In this document: piece by piece, positions 7,612 through 16,325 of the stretch | How the letters are laid out: each line of letters opens with the position of its first letter | Numbering within the stretch: the stretch's first letter is position 1 | Assembly: GCF_014645195.1 (NCBI RefSeq) | Contig: NZ_BMLK01000008.1 | Coordinates: 162,863-226,862, forward strand | DNA length: 64,000 nucleotides | Source of the DNA: Novosphingobium indicum | GTDB taxonomy: Bacteria; Pseudomonadota; Alphaproteobacteria; Sphingomonadales; Sphingomonadaceae | Direction of reading: 5' to 3' | Made by a program: the position numbers and the translations under genes | Notes under the pieces: generated by a model | Databases searched by the model: none | Seen by the model: the letters and a program-made list of their open reading frames with translations, nothing else | Told to the model about the DNA's origin: nothing

Positions 7612-9765
7612 TCAGAACTTCGTGCTCACACCCAGATTGATCGACCGGCCGCGCCCGGCGACCGGGCGCAGCGTGCCGGTGCTGCGGTATTCGCCGATGG
7701 CCATGCCGCCGAGCGGCAGGTCATAGCCCTTGTCGAACAGGTTCGCCGCCTCGACGCTCAGGCGCACACCGGCGAGCGTATAGGCCGCGCGCAGGTTTAC
7801 GAGGGCGTAGGAGGCGGTCTCCGGTTCGTTGCGGCGCGGGTCTACGCGGTCCTTGCGGTCCACCCATTCGACTTCGCCGCCCAGTTCCAGCGCACCGGTG
7901 CGGTGGGCCACGCCCAGCTTCGCATTGAGCGGCATCTGGTGATAGAGCGGCAGGTCCTCGGTGAGGTTCTCGCCATGGACCCAGGCCAGCGACGCGGTGA
8001 CAAGCGTGCCCTGTTCGCGCGTGCCCGAAACGACGGCCTCGCCCGAAACGTCGACACCGTAGAATTCGGCATCGAGGTTGGCGAACTGCAGCTGCACGAA
8101 CGGGGTGGGCATACCCATCATGTCGCGCAGGACCTGCACGTAGACCGCATCGATGTAGTCGTCGACGCGGGTGTAGTAGGGCGAGACCTTGAAGCTCAGC
8201 CCCGCCGCCGGGGCGAAGGACGCGGTGGCGCTGACGGTGTCGGCACTTTCGGGCTTGAGGTTCAGGTTGCCGACATAGCCGTTGCCGTCGCCGAACCAGC
8301 CGATCATCCGGCTCGCCATCGAGCCGCGGCCCCAGGTGTAGCGCTCGTAGATATTGGGCGAGCGGGTCTTGTGGGCATAGCCCAGCTCCAGCGCGAGGCT
8401 GTCGCTCGGCGCCCAGGTGAGGATGGCCGAACCGCTCCAGTTGTTGTCGTTGCGGCTGCGGTCGCTGGCGTTGAAGGCATTGGCCGCCATGACGTCGGCC
8501 ATCTGCATCATCGACGTGCCGTAGGGCTGGACGTCGCCGGTGTTCATCTCGACCCGGTCATAGCGCACGCCGAACACGCCCGAGAGCGTTTCGGAGAACT
8601 GCGCCTGCCACTCGGCGTAGGCGCCGATGCGGTTGCGGTAGGCCTCGTTAACGTTCACGAAAGTGTTCGGGCCCATCATCATCGAGCCTTCGACCGGGGG
8701 CCAGTAATCGTCGAGCCACTGGTGGTTGTATTCCAGGCCGAACTTCGCGGTGTGGTTCGCGCTCACCGGGATCTGGAACTTCGCCGCGCTGGTGAAGGTG
8801 TGGACCTCGGTGTTCATCGGCATGTCGCCGGGAAGCTTGTCGGCGAGGAAGTTCATCTCGTGGTCGGTGTCGCGGTAGCTGGCCGACAGGTCGACGTCGC
8901 CCCAGTCGAACACGCCCCGGTAGCGGCCCTGCACGAACCAGCTCTTGTTGGAGGTCATGTCCATCCACTGGTTGGCGAAGCCTTCGTAGGGGCTGAAGTG
9001 GTAGCCGCCCTTGATCTCCCACAGGCCCGCCGCGTTCTGCCAGGCGAGGGCGAGTGCATGGTCGGTCTTGGCGTATTCGGTCGAGAGCACCTCGCCCTTG
9101 CTGCCGCCGCCCTTGTAGTTGTCGGCCTGCGTGTAGGAGCCGGTGTAGGTGGCCGAGAGGTTGGTGCCCGCTGCGGTCAGCGTGACCGCGCCGCCGAAGC
9201 CGTCGCCGTTGGAGCGGTAGAAGGCCGAGGCCTCGCCCGTCAGCAGCAGCGTGCCGTCGGTGGAAAAGCGCGGTTCGGGCGCGGTGACGGAAATGACGCC
9301 GCCGATGTTGTCGCCGCCCATGCTCACCGGCGCGACGCCGGGCACGACCGTCACCGAGGCGATGGTCTGCGGCATCGTGTAGGACAGCGGCGAGTTCATG
9401 TCGTTGGGGCAGGCGGCGTCGATCGGCTGGCCGTCGACCAGCACCGTGATGCGCTGTTCGGAGAGGCCGCGGATCGCCGGCATCGAGGAGAAACCGCCGC
9501 CGCCGTTGACGCTCACGCCGGGAATGGCGGTGAGAATGCCGGCGGTGTCACTAGAGGTTGCGTCGCCGGCGCGCAGGGTCTCGGCGGAAACACTGGTTTG
9601 CGAGAGCGTGGCGCCGGGCTGGACCTGTGCCGAAGTGTCGACATCGACGGTGGGCAGGGCGTTGTCCCCGTCCTGGGCATGGGCATTGGAGGCAAAGAAG
9701 ACGCAGGTGGTCAGAAGGGCTGCGCGCAGGGCGCGGGTATGCCTAAGGCGAATAAGTTGGGGCAT
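7612..9765 (-). CDS. TonB-dependent copper receptor, OprC-like
   Basis: 717 residues. Signal peptide 1-30 (CVFFASNAHA, then QDGD). Plug domain about 55-165 with RGLSEQRITVLVDGQPIDAACPNDMNSP and DNIGGVISV. The remainder is a 22-strand-type barrel ending LGVSTKF. Precursor Cys119 and Met123 form CxxxM, and His302/Met304 in DHEMN form HxM. This is the CxxxM-HxM pair that binds copper in OprC of Pseudomonas aeruginosa. Barrel loops are Met-rich (SMMMGPN, SMMQMADVM). With DUF2946 upstream and TonB downstream, this is a copper-uptake operon. Copper as substrate is inferred from these residues and neighbours. Confidence 0.9.
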   Translation of the reverse strand: MPQLIRLRHTRALRAALLTTCVFFASNAHAQDGDNALPTVDVDTSAQVQPGATLSQTSVSAETLRAGDATSSDTAGILTAIPGVSVNGGGGFSSMPAIRGLSEQRITVLVDGQPIDAACPNDMNSPLSYTMPQTIASVTVVPGVAPVSMGGDNIGGVISVTAPEPRFSTDGTLLLTGEASAFYRSNGDGFGGAVTLTAAGTNLSATYTGSYTQADNYKGGGSKGEVLSTEYAKTDHALALAWQNAAGLWEIKGGYHFSPYEGFANQWMDMTSNKSWFVQGRYRGVFDWGDVDLSASYRDTDHEMNFLADKLPGDMPMNTEVHTFTSAAKFQIPVSANHTAKFGLEYNHQWLDDYWPPVEGSMMMGPNTFVNVNEAYRNRIGAYAEWQAQFSETLSGVFGVRYDRVEMNTGDVQPYGTSMMQMADVMAANAFNASDRSRNDNNWSGSAILTWAPSDSLALELGYAHKTRSPNIYERYTWGRGSMASRMIGWFGDGNGYVGNLNLKPESADTVSATASFAPAAGLSFKVSPYYTRVDDYIDAVYVQVLRDMMGMPTPFVQLQFANLDAEFYGVDVSGEAVVSGTREQGTLVTASLAWVHGENLTEDLPLYHQMPLNAKLGVAHRTGALELGGEVEWVDRKDRVDPRRNEPETASYALVNLRAAYTLAGVRLSVEAANLFDKGYDLPLGGMAIGEYRSTGTLRPVAGRGRSINLGVSTKF

Positions 9766-9891
9766 TGAATATTCCTGAAAATCGCACGGTAAAGCGGCAT
9801 CGTCCGGCCGACGCGAAGGCGCGCGGGTTCGGCGATGGGCTGCGTCACGGCACGTGCGGTGCGCTCACTCGGCGCAGGCAACGGGCCGGTT

Positions 9892-10293
9892 TCAGGAAAG
9901 GGCTGGCGGTCCTCGCAGCGGAGGCGTGAGAAAGCCGATGCGCGGCAGGCACAGCTGCGCGACAGCGACGAAGCCGAGCGCCAGGATGAAGGCCAGCGCG
10001 ATGAGCAGCAGGCCGTCGTCGGTGGCCGAGAGCGAATGCATCGAGAGCGCGGTGAAGGGGCAGTCCTTGGCCGCCTTGGCGTGGTCGCTGCCAGCATCCC
10101 CGGCCTTGCCCGGAATGGTCAGCTTCGAGAGCACCCGATCGCCCTGGCTGCCGCAGATCTCGATGGTGATCGATGTGGAATTCGATCCCACCATGTAGCC
10201 GGCGGGCACGAACGCCTTCATCGCCAGCGCCAGCGCCAGGATCGTGGCCGCGACCGCGAGGTGCCGGCTCAGGAAGGCTCGAATCGAGTGCAT
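9892..10293 (-). CDS. DUF2946 family protein (copper-associated)
   Basis: 133 residues from the ATG at 10293; the frame extends 17 codons further without obvious coding character. Signal or membrane segment at 10-33 (HLAVAATILALALAMKAFVPAGYM), conserved EICG and a DCPF motif in the middle, then a second membrane stretch (LLLIALAFILALGFVAVAQL) near 95-115. This is the layout of DUF2946, a family often found beside TonB-dependent copper receptors. First gene of the leftward DUF2946-receptor-TonB set, 126 bases before the receptor. Role unknown; the two Cys and several His/Met could handle copper in the periplasm. Confidence 0.8.
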   Translation of the reverse strand: MHSIRAFLSRHLAVAATILALALAMKAFVPAGYMVGSNSTSITIEICGSQGDRVLSKLTIPGKAGDAGSDHAKAAKDCPFTALSMHSLSATDDGLLLIALAFILALGFVAVAQLCLPRIGFLTPPLRGPPALS

Positions 10294-10404
10294 CTGGAAG
10301 CGCCCGTATCGCCCTTCACCGCATAAGTCATCGATTTGAATCAAAACATCGCGAGGCGGGTGCGCTGCGTCGACAGTCCGCTGGAGCCGCGATCAATGCC
10401 GCAA

Positions 10405-11649
10405 TCAGTGCATAGCCAGAACGAGATTGCGGACCTGCGGATAGACCTGCTTTTCCCACTTCGAACCCGAAAACACGCCGTAGTGGCCGACGCCGGGCTG
10501 CAGATGATGGCGCTTCAGGTGCGGGCGCAGGCTGGTGCACAACAGGTGCGCCGCTGCGGTCTGGCCCACCGCGCAGATGTCGTCGCGCTCGCCTTCGACC
10601 GTGAGCAGCGCTGTCTTGCGGATCGCGCCGCAATCGACGGTGCGGCCGCGGTGGGTCAGTTCGCCCCTGGCGAGCAGCGCGCGCTGGAACACCTTGTCGA
10701 TGGTTTCCAGGTAGAACTCTGCCGTAAGGTCGAGCACGGCGAGATATTCGTCGTAGAAATCGATGATCTTCGAGGCCTCGGCTTCCTCGATGTCCGCGAT
10801 GTGCTGGTAGAGCTTGCGGAACTGGCCGACGTGGCGGCCCATATTCATCGACATGAAGGCCATGAGCTGGATGAAGCCGGGATAGACTTTCCGTCCCGCA
10901 CCCTTGTAGCGCCACGGCACGGTGTGGATGAGATTGGCCTCGAACCAGTCGTAGGACTGGCCGATCGCCAGCTCGTTGACGACGGTCGGCGATTCGCGCG
11001 TGTCGATCGGGCCGCCCATCAGCGTCATCGTGCGCGGCTGGCACGGATCCTCGTTCTGCGCCATAACAGCCACGGCAGCGAGTGCCGGCACGCAAGGCTG
11101 GCACACGGCGAGCAGATGGGCGCCGCGCCCCGCTTCCGCATCGCCGATCTCCTGCAGGAACCGAATGATGTAGTCGACGTAGTCATCCAAGCCGAATTCA
11201 CCGGCGGACAAGGGCACGTCGCGGGCATTCTTCCAGTCGGTGATATAGACGTCATGGTCGCGCAGCAGCGTTTCCACGGTATTGCGCAGCAGCGTCGCGA
11301 AGTGCCCCGACAGTGGTGCGACCACGAGAATTTTCGGTTGCGGTGCAGTAACTTCCGGCTTGGCGAAATGCAGCAGGTCGCCGAAAGGCATGTCGAGCGC
11401 CACTTCCTCGCGGACGTCTACCATGGCGTTCCCGCAGAGCACTTCGGTGATGTTGTAAGGCGGGCGCCGGTGGGTGATCTTGGACTTTTCGAACACTTCG
11501 GCGAGCGCAAAGAAGCGGCGCGCGAAGGGCATGGCGTCTGCATCGCCCAGAAAACGGTCGCGAAATCCGGTAGCCGCGCGTGCTGTAATCCGCGCGGGTT
11601 CCATCAGATCGCAATAGGCCTGATATGCCTGATAGAGCACGTGCAACAT
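10405..11649 (-). CDS. phaZ: Intracellular polyhydroxyalkanoate depolymerase
   Basis: 414 residues. Mobilises stored PHA granules to hydroxyacids. Matches the intracellular depolymerase family in length and start (MLHVLYQAYQAYCDLMEPAR). The nucleophile region LLAVCQPCVPALAAVAVM (about 160-177) has a Cys-type box in place of the usual serine lipase box, as in Ralstonia PhaZa1. MGGPIDTRESPTVVN follows, and the catalytic His region is near the end (LQPGVGHYGVFSGSKWEKQVYP). No other pha gene is in the window. It stands alone, divergent from the GST gene. Confidence 0.93.
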   Translation of the reverse strand: MLHVLYQAYQAYCDLMEPARITARAATGFRDRFLGDADAMPFARRFFALAEVFEKSKITHRRPPYNITEVLCGNAMVDVREEVALDMPFGDLLHFAKPEVTAPQPKILVVAPLSGHFATLLRNTVETLLRDHDVYITDWKNARDVPLSAGEFGLDDYVDYIIRFLQEIGDAEAGRGAHLLAVCQPCVPALAAVAVMAQNEDPCQPRTMTLMGGPIDTRESPTVVNELAIGQSYDWFEANLIHTVPWRYKGAGRKVYPGFIQLMAFMSMNMGRHVGQFRKLYQHIADIEEAEASKIIDFYDEYLAVLDLTAEFYLETIDKVFQRALLARGELTHRGRTVDCGAIRKTALLTVEGERDDICAVGQTAAAHLLCTSLRPHLKRHHLQPGVGHYGVFSGSKWEKQVYPQVRNLVLAMH

Positions 11650-11765
11650 TCCTCCGACCGGCCAAATCCGCCTCGATTCATGAAAGGCAGATCGATTGGG
11701 CTGGATTCATGCTGCGCTGCATCATAAGCTGATGCAAGCAAAAGACGGCAATGGAGGTGAAGTCG

Positions 11766-12446
11766 ATGTCCGGCAAGGCTGACCTTGGGGCAACCATCGG
11801 GGCGACGCTCACGATTTCCAGCAAGACCTATTCGGCATGGTCGCTGCGTGGCTGGCTATTGTGCAAGCTGGCCGGGCTCGATGTCGCCGAGCAACAGGTC
11901 GCCAACGACGCGGCCAATCGGGCCGAACTGTTGCTGCTGTCCCCGTCCGTGCTGGTTCCGCGCCTCAGCTACATGGGCGCGAGCGTATGGGATACGCTCG
12001 CGATCGCGGAATTTCTCAACGAACAGTTTCCCGATGCGCATATGCTGCCGGCCGAGCCGATTGCCCGCGCGCACTGCCGGTCCATTTCGGGCGAGATCCA
12101 CTCGGGGTTCACCAACCTGCGTTCGGCGCTGCCAATGAACCTGAAAGTGCGGCACGCTTCATTCCCGGTCTTTTCCGGCGCCCGGCCGGACATCGAACGG
12201 ATCGAGGCGATCTGGAACGAGTGCATGGAGCGTTATGGCGGACCGTTCCTGTTCGGCGAAAAGCCGACGGTGGCCGATGCCATGTATGCGCCGGTCGCGA
12301 CGCGCTTCATCAGCTATGCCGTGGCGGTGTCGCCGGTGAGCGAGGCCTACTGCCAGACCATCGCCGAGTGGGAGCCGATGAAGGAATGGGCTGCCGCTGC
12401 ACGCGCCGAGCCCGAGGAGATGGAAGAACTCGACGTCGAGTTCTGA
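11766..12446 (+). CDS. Glutathione S-transferase family protein
   Basis: 226 residues. The ATG at 11766 is chosen because GGAGGTGA (11753-11760) sits five bases before it; the earlier ATG at 11751 lies inside that ribosome-binding region. The N-terminal thioredoxin-fold half (about 13-90: TLTISSKTYSAWSLRGWLLCKLAGL, LSPSVLVPRLSYMGASVWDTLAIAEFL) is followed by an all-helical C-terminal half with PFLFGEKPTVADAMYAPVATRF. The SKTYSAWSLRGWL start is typical of a bacterial GST subclass. Substrate unknown. Divergent from phaZ. Confidence 0.9.
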   Translation: MSGKADLGATIGATLTISSKTYSAWSLRGWLLCKLAGLDVAEQQVANDAANRAELLLLSPSVLVPRLSYMGASVWDTLAIAEFLNEQFPDAHMLPAEPIARAHCRSISGEIHSGFTNLRSALPMNLKVRHASFPVFSGARPDIERIEAIWNECMERYGGPFLFGEKPTVADAMYAPVATRFISYAVAVSPVSEAYCQTIAEWEPMKEWAAAARAEPEEMEELDVEF

Positions 12447-12533
12447 TCCGTCTGGCTTCGTTTCCGGCGAACGCGACCGTGTTTGCCCGTCGCGCTTCCG
12501 GAAACCTCTTGCCTTGTCCCGAACAGGAAAGTG

Positions 12534-12561
12534 ACCCGGCGGACCTTAGTGCCCGCCGGGT
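12534..12561. terminator. Hairpin downstream of flagellin and GST
   Basis: ACCCGGCGG (12534-12542) and CCGCCGGGT (12553-12561) form a perfect 9-bp stem with a 10-base loop. It lies in the gap between the convergent GST and flagellin genes. The T-tract is weak on both sides. Confidence 0.6.
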
Positions 12562-12593
12562 GCTTTCGGGACCTGGTGTGGTCTCGCTGGGGA

Positions 12594-13418
12594 TTACTTC
12601 AGCAGGCTTAGGACGTTCTGCTGGGCCTGGTTGGCCTGAGCGAGCATCGCTGTGGAAGCCTGCGAGAGAATCTGCGACTTCGCCATTGCGGTGGTCTCTT
12701 CCGAGTAATCCGCGTCCTGGATCCGCGAACGTGCGTCCGAGAGGTTCGTCACGTTGCTGGTGAGGTTGGTAATTGCCGATTCGAGGCGATTCTGGCCGGC
12801 GCCGAGCGTAGCACGGGTCGCGTTCACTTCGTCCAGAGCGGCATCGACGTTGTCGAGCGTGGTCTGGGCAGCGGCAAGCGAGGAAACGTCGAGAGCCGAA
12901 GCATCGATGTTGGTGCCGTCGATGGCGCTCGAGGTCAGCGTTACGGTTTCGCCCGAGTTCGCACCGGTCTGGATGTCGAAAGTGACGTCCGTGCCCGAGG
13001 TGGTCGAGAAGAGCGTGTTGCCGTTGAAAGTGGTCTGCGACAGGACGTCGTCGATCTGCTGCGTGAGAGCGGAGACTTCCGACTGCATCGCGGCGCGGTC
13101 AGTGTCCTGGTAGGTGCCCGAGGAGGACTGGACGGCCAGTTCGCGAACGCGCTGGAGCATGTTGGTAACTTCCGAGAGGGCACCGTCTGCTGTCTGGGCG
13201 AGCGAGATGCCATCGTTTGCGTTACGTATGCCCTGGTTCATACCCTTGATGAGCGAGGTCATCGAAGTGGCGATGGCGAGGCCAGCCGCGTCGTCCTTGG
13301 AAGAGTTAATGCGTTTGCCGGTCGAAAGGCGCTCCATCGAAGTCGCGAGAGCCTTGTTGGCAGAGATGGAAGCATTCGAAGCGCGAATGGCGCTGATGTT
13401 CGTGTTGATAACAGCCAT
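12594..13418 (-). CDS. fliC: Flagellin
   Basis: 274 residues, a short flagellin made almost only of the D0/D1 helical domains. The N-terminus, MAVINTNISAIRASNASISANKALATSMERLSTG, carries the conserved assembly region. The C-terminus has NRLESAITNLTSNVTNLSDARSRIQDADYSEETT and ends in the amphipathic NVLSLLK. A small, Ser/Thr-rich middle (about 138-190) replaces the large variable domain. No other flagellar structural gene is within the window, so this is a detached filament gene. A sigma-28-like promoter lies upstream. Confidence 0.96.
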   Translation of the reverse strand: MAVINTNISAIRASNASISANKALATSMERLSTGKRINSSKDDAAGLAIATSMTSLIKGMNQGIRNANDGISLAQTADGALSEVTNMLQRVRELAVQSSSGTYQDTDRAAMQSEVSALTQQIDDVLSQTTFNGNTLFSTTSGTDVTFDIQTGANSGETVTLTSSAIDGTNIDASALDVSSLAAAQTTLDNVDAALDEVNATRATLGAGQNRLESAITNLTSNVTNLSDARSRIQDADYSEETTAMAKSQILSQASTAMLAQANQAQQNVLSLLK

Positions 13419-13482
13419 GATTAATTCCCCAGTTTTCAGTCGCTTGGGAGCGCCTATAGGGAGCGCCCTTCGGACAAGGATG

Positions 13483-13508
13483 AGAACGGCCGCTGTTCAC
13501 CAGCTTTA
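13483..13508 (-). promoter_or_regulatory. Possible sigma-28 (FliA) promoter of the flagellin gene
   Basis: On the minus strand TAAA (13508-13505), then 14 bases, then GCCGTTCT (13490-13483). The sigma-28 pattern is TAAA-N15-GCCGATAA, so the spacing is one base short and the -10 box has a changed end. It lies 65 bases upstream of the flagellin ATG. A 9-bp direct repeat GGGAGCGCC (13446, 13459) is in the leader. Confidence 0.4.
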
Positions 13509-13668
13509 AGGGATTATTGCGATTTTGGTAAATTCTATGACCGTCCGGAGACCACGATTTGTGAAAAAATCGCGTAATTCCGTGGGTTTCGTTTTGTCGC
13601 CCTTGATTGAAGAAAAAAACGCCCGCATCCCCTGAGTTTGTCTTTCGCACACTAGGAACTGCGCGTTC

Positions 13669-14613
13669 ATGCCATCCGGTCTTGTTGCTCTTCTTGACGA
13701 CGTCTCGGTTATCGCCCGTGCCGCGTCCGCTTCCCTCGACGATGTCGGTGTCGGTGTCGCCAAGGCGGGCACCAAGGCCGCGGGCGTCGTGATCGACGAT
13801 GCCGCGGTCACGCCGGGCTATGTCACCGGGTTTACGCCCGACCGCGAATTGCCGATCATCTGGAAGATCACCAAGGGGAGCCTGCGCAACAAGCTGCTGA
13901 TCCTGCTGCCGCTGGCATTGCTCTTGAGTGCGCTGCTGCCGCAGGCGATCATTCCCATCCTGATGCTGGGCGGTTGCTACCTCAGCTTCGAAGGCGCGGA
14001 AAAAGTGATCGAGAAACTCGGCGGCGCCAAACACGGCGAAACGCTGGAGGACCCCATCGAAGACCCCGCCAGCTTCGAAGCGTCCCGCGTTTCCGGTGCG
14101 ATCCGGACGGACCTGATCCTGTCTGCAGAGATCATGGCGATCTCGCTCTCGCAGGTGGAGGACGCGACCTTGCTGACGCGGGCGGTGGCTCTCGCGCTGG
14201 TCGGCATTCTGATTACCGTCGGTGTCTATGGCGCGGTGGCGCTGATCGTGAAGATGGACGATGTGGGGCTGCACCTGGCGAACAAGCCCGGTTCGGTTGC
14301 GCAGGCGACCGGCCGTTTTCTGCTGCGGGCGATGCCGGTGGTACTCAAGCTGCTGGGCAGTGTCGGCACGCTGGCGATGCTGTGGGTCGGTGGCGGAATC
14401 ATTCTCCACGGTCTGGAGGAACTGGGCATTCCTCAGCCTGCACATCTCGCCCATGCCATCGAACACGGCCTTGCCGAAGCGACCGGCGCTTTGGGCGGTG
14501 TGATCGGATGGCTCGGTTACGCTACCGCCTCGGCACTGGTCGGACTGGTGCTGGGCGCGGTGATCGCCGTGGCCGTGCACATGATCGGCCAGATGCGGGG
14601 CAAGGCCCATTGA
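13669..14613 (+). CDS. DUF808 family inner-membrane protein
   Basis: 314 residues. Starts MPSGLVALLDDVSVIARAASASLDDVGVG with VIDDAAVTPGYVTGF, the typical opening of DUF808 (YedI-like) proteins. Hydrophobic segments: about 80-108, 160-190, 220-245 and 285-310. The HGLAEATGALG-type C-terminus is also seen in the family. Function unknown; an integral inner-membrane protein. It ends 18 bases from the stop of the convergent chemoreceptor. Confidence 0.9.
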   Translation: MPSGLVALLDDVSVIARAASASLDDVGVGVAKAGTKAAGVVIDDAAVTPGYVTGFTPDRELPIIWKITKGSLRNKLLILLPLALLLSALLPQAIIPILMLGGCYLSFEGAEKVIEKLGGAKHGETLEDPIEDPASFEASRVSGAIRTDLILSAEIMAISLSQVEDATLLTRAVALALVGILITVGVYGAVALIVKMDDVGLHLANKPGSVAQATGRFLLRAMPVVLKLLGSVGTLAMLWVGGGIILHGLEELGIPQPAHLAHAIEHGLAEATGALGGVIGWLGYATASALVGLVLGAVIAVAVHMIGQMRGKAH

Positions 14614-14631
14614 TCACCGCGCCTGCTGCGG

Positions 14632-16173
14632 TCAGAATTCGGACCAGTCGTTGTCCGGCGCGTGAACCGGCTGCGGTTGCAGCGCGAGCGAACCGGCCAT
14701 GCGGGGCTGGGCGGCCTGCGGCCTTCTTGGCGCCATGCGGGCTGGGGCATTAAAGGTTGCGGCAGGCTGCTGGTTGCGCAGCTTGAACGTCTTGACCAGG
14801 CGCGCGAGTTCCTCGGCCTGCGAAGCCAGGTTGCGGGCCGCCGCAGTGGCTTCCTCCACCATGGCCGCATTCTGCTGGGTCATGCGATCCATGTCGCTGA
14901 TCGCCGAGTTGACGTGGCCGAGCTGCCCGGCCTGCTGCTGCGATAGTTCCGAGATCTCTGCTGCAAGACCGGTAATTCCGCTGACCTTCTCGGCAATGCG
15001 GTTGAAGACTTCGCCGGTGCGACCGACGAGTGTGACGCCGCGTTCGACCTGCTGCTCGGAATCGCTGATCAGGTTCTTGATGCTCTGCGCCGCTTCGGCA
15101 GAGCGTTGGGCCAGGGCACGCACTTCGGTGGCAACGACGGCAAATCCCTTGCCGGCATCGCCAGCACGCGCCGCTTCGACGCCCGCATTGAGCGCGAGAA
15201 GATTGGTCTGGAAGGCGATCGAGTCGATCACGTTCACGAAAGCGCCGATTTCCTGCGATGACTTCTGGATGCCGTCCATGGCGACGACCGCGTCCTCGAC
15301 GACCTTACCGCCTTCGCGGGCTTCGCTTTCCGCTTCGCTGACCGACCTGTTGACCTTGCCGGCACCTTCGGCTGCGGTTTGCACGCCGGCCGTGAGCTGG
15401 TCGAGGGCTGCGGCCGATTCCTCGAGCGCAGCGGCCTGGCTTTCGGTGCGCCGCGAGAGGTCGTCGCTGGCGGTGCGGATTTCCGAAGCGCCGACGTGAA
15501 CCTGCTCGGAGGATGCCGAGACACCGGCCAGGGCTTCGCAGATGCAATCGCGCATGGCGGCAAAGTCACGCTCGATCTGTTCGAATTCCTTGGGCAGTCC
15601 GTCCAGTTCGGCCGTGAGGTCGCCTTTGGACATGTCCTCAAGCGTGCGCGACAGGCTGGTCAGCGTGATTTCGCGGCTCTGGTCCTGCGCCTTGAGGTAG
15701 GCCGAGGTTGCCAGTTCCATGTCGAGCAGTGCCATCTTGACCAGCGTACCGATCCGGCGCGCCTTCGCCTTGCCAAGCGCGCCGCCGATGGAGCGGCCGA
15801 GTTCGTTTTCGATCAGTTCGGCGAGAATGCCGGCATAGGCACCGATATAGAAGGAGGGCTCGAGCCCGATGCGGGCGTGGGTCTGGCCTATCCGCTCTGC
15901 GCGTTCGAGATAGGCGTGGTCCACCGTGCCGGAAAACAGATCCATCCAGTGCTTGAACTGGCGCGAGCGGGCACTGTCCATGATCTGCTGCGACGGGAAG
16001 AACTTGGCACGCGCGGGGTCGGCGCGGACCTGTTCGTAGAAGCGGTCGAGAATCTTCGGCGCATAGCGCTCGATCGAACGGCCGATGTCGGCGAAGCGGG
16101 AGAAATCGTCGCCATCCAGCGAAAAAGCGCGGAGCTTGGCGGAGATGTCGTTTTTGGGGGGCGTAGTCGGCAT
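14632..16173 (-). CDS. Globin-coupled sensor methyl-accepting chemotaxis protein
   Basis: 513 residues, no membrane segment, so a cytoplasmic aerotaxis-type receptor. Residues 1-165 are a protoglobin domain; His99 in ERIGQTHARIGLEPS fits the proximal haem ligand. Residues about 190-470 are coiled coil with the MCP signalling tip IDSIAFQTNLLALNAGVEAARAGD, where Gly replaces the second Ala of the usual NAAVEAARAG. The protein ends DWSEF, matching the C-terminal pentapeptide (NWETF type) that docks CheR/CheB. It probably senses O2 through haem and signals to CheA. An inverted repeat immediately before the ATG can hide the Shine-Dalgarno. Neighbouring flagellin supports motility. Confidence 0.93.
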   Translation of the reverse strand: MPTTPPKNDISAKLRAFSLDGDDFSRFADIGRSIERYAPKILDRFYEQVRADPARAKFFPSQQIMDSARSRQFKHWMDLFSGTVDHAYLERAERIGQTHARIGLEPSFYIGAYAGILAELIENELGRSIGGALGKAKARRIGTLVKMALLDMELATSAYLKAQDQSREITLTSLSRTLEDMSKGDLTAELDGLPKEFEQIERDFAAMRDCICEALAGVSASSEQVHVGASEIRTASDDLSRRTESQAAALEESAAALDQLTAGVQTAAEGAGKVNRSVSEAESEAREGGKVVEDAVVAMDGIQKSSQEIGAFVNVIDSIAFQTNLLALNAGVEAARAGDAGKGFAVVATEVRALAQRSAEAAQSIKNLISDSEQQVERGVTLVGRTGEVFNRIAEKVSGITGLAAEISELSQQQAGQLGHVNSAISDMDRMTQQNAAMVEEATAAARNLASQAEELARLVKTFKLRNQQPAATFNAPARMAPRRPQAAQPRMAGSLALQPQPVHAPDNDWSEF

Positions 16174-16203
16174 GGAATTCCTCGCACTGATGCAAGGAAT
16201 TCC
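16174..16203 (-). promoter_or_regulatory. Hairpin covering the chemoreceptor ribosome-binding site
   Basis: On the minus strand GGAATTCCT (16203-16195), a 12-base loop, then AGGAATTCC (16182-16174), directly followed by the ATG at 16173. The AGGA in the second arm is the only Shine-Dalgarno candidate, so folding would block initiation. Confidence 0.6.
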
Positions 16204-16325
16204 TAGGGAGCTTATCGCGTATTTTGGGTATCCGCTCGGCTAGGTATTCTTCACAATATTACAAAATGATAACGCCCGTTGCCGTCCTTCGCGAGGCCAC
16301 CGAACTACGGGCGGGCGAGCGCGCG

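Noticed and set aside
7903..9768. 621-codon plus-strand frame over the copper receptor
   Set aside because: The opposite strand carries a complete receptor with signal peptide and plug; the plus frame is only compositional.
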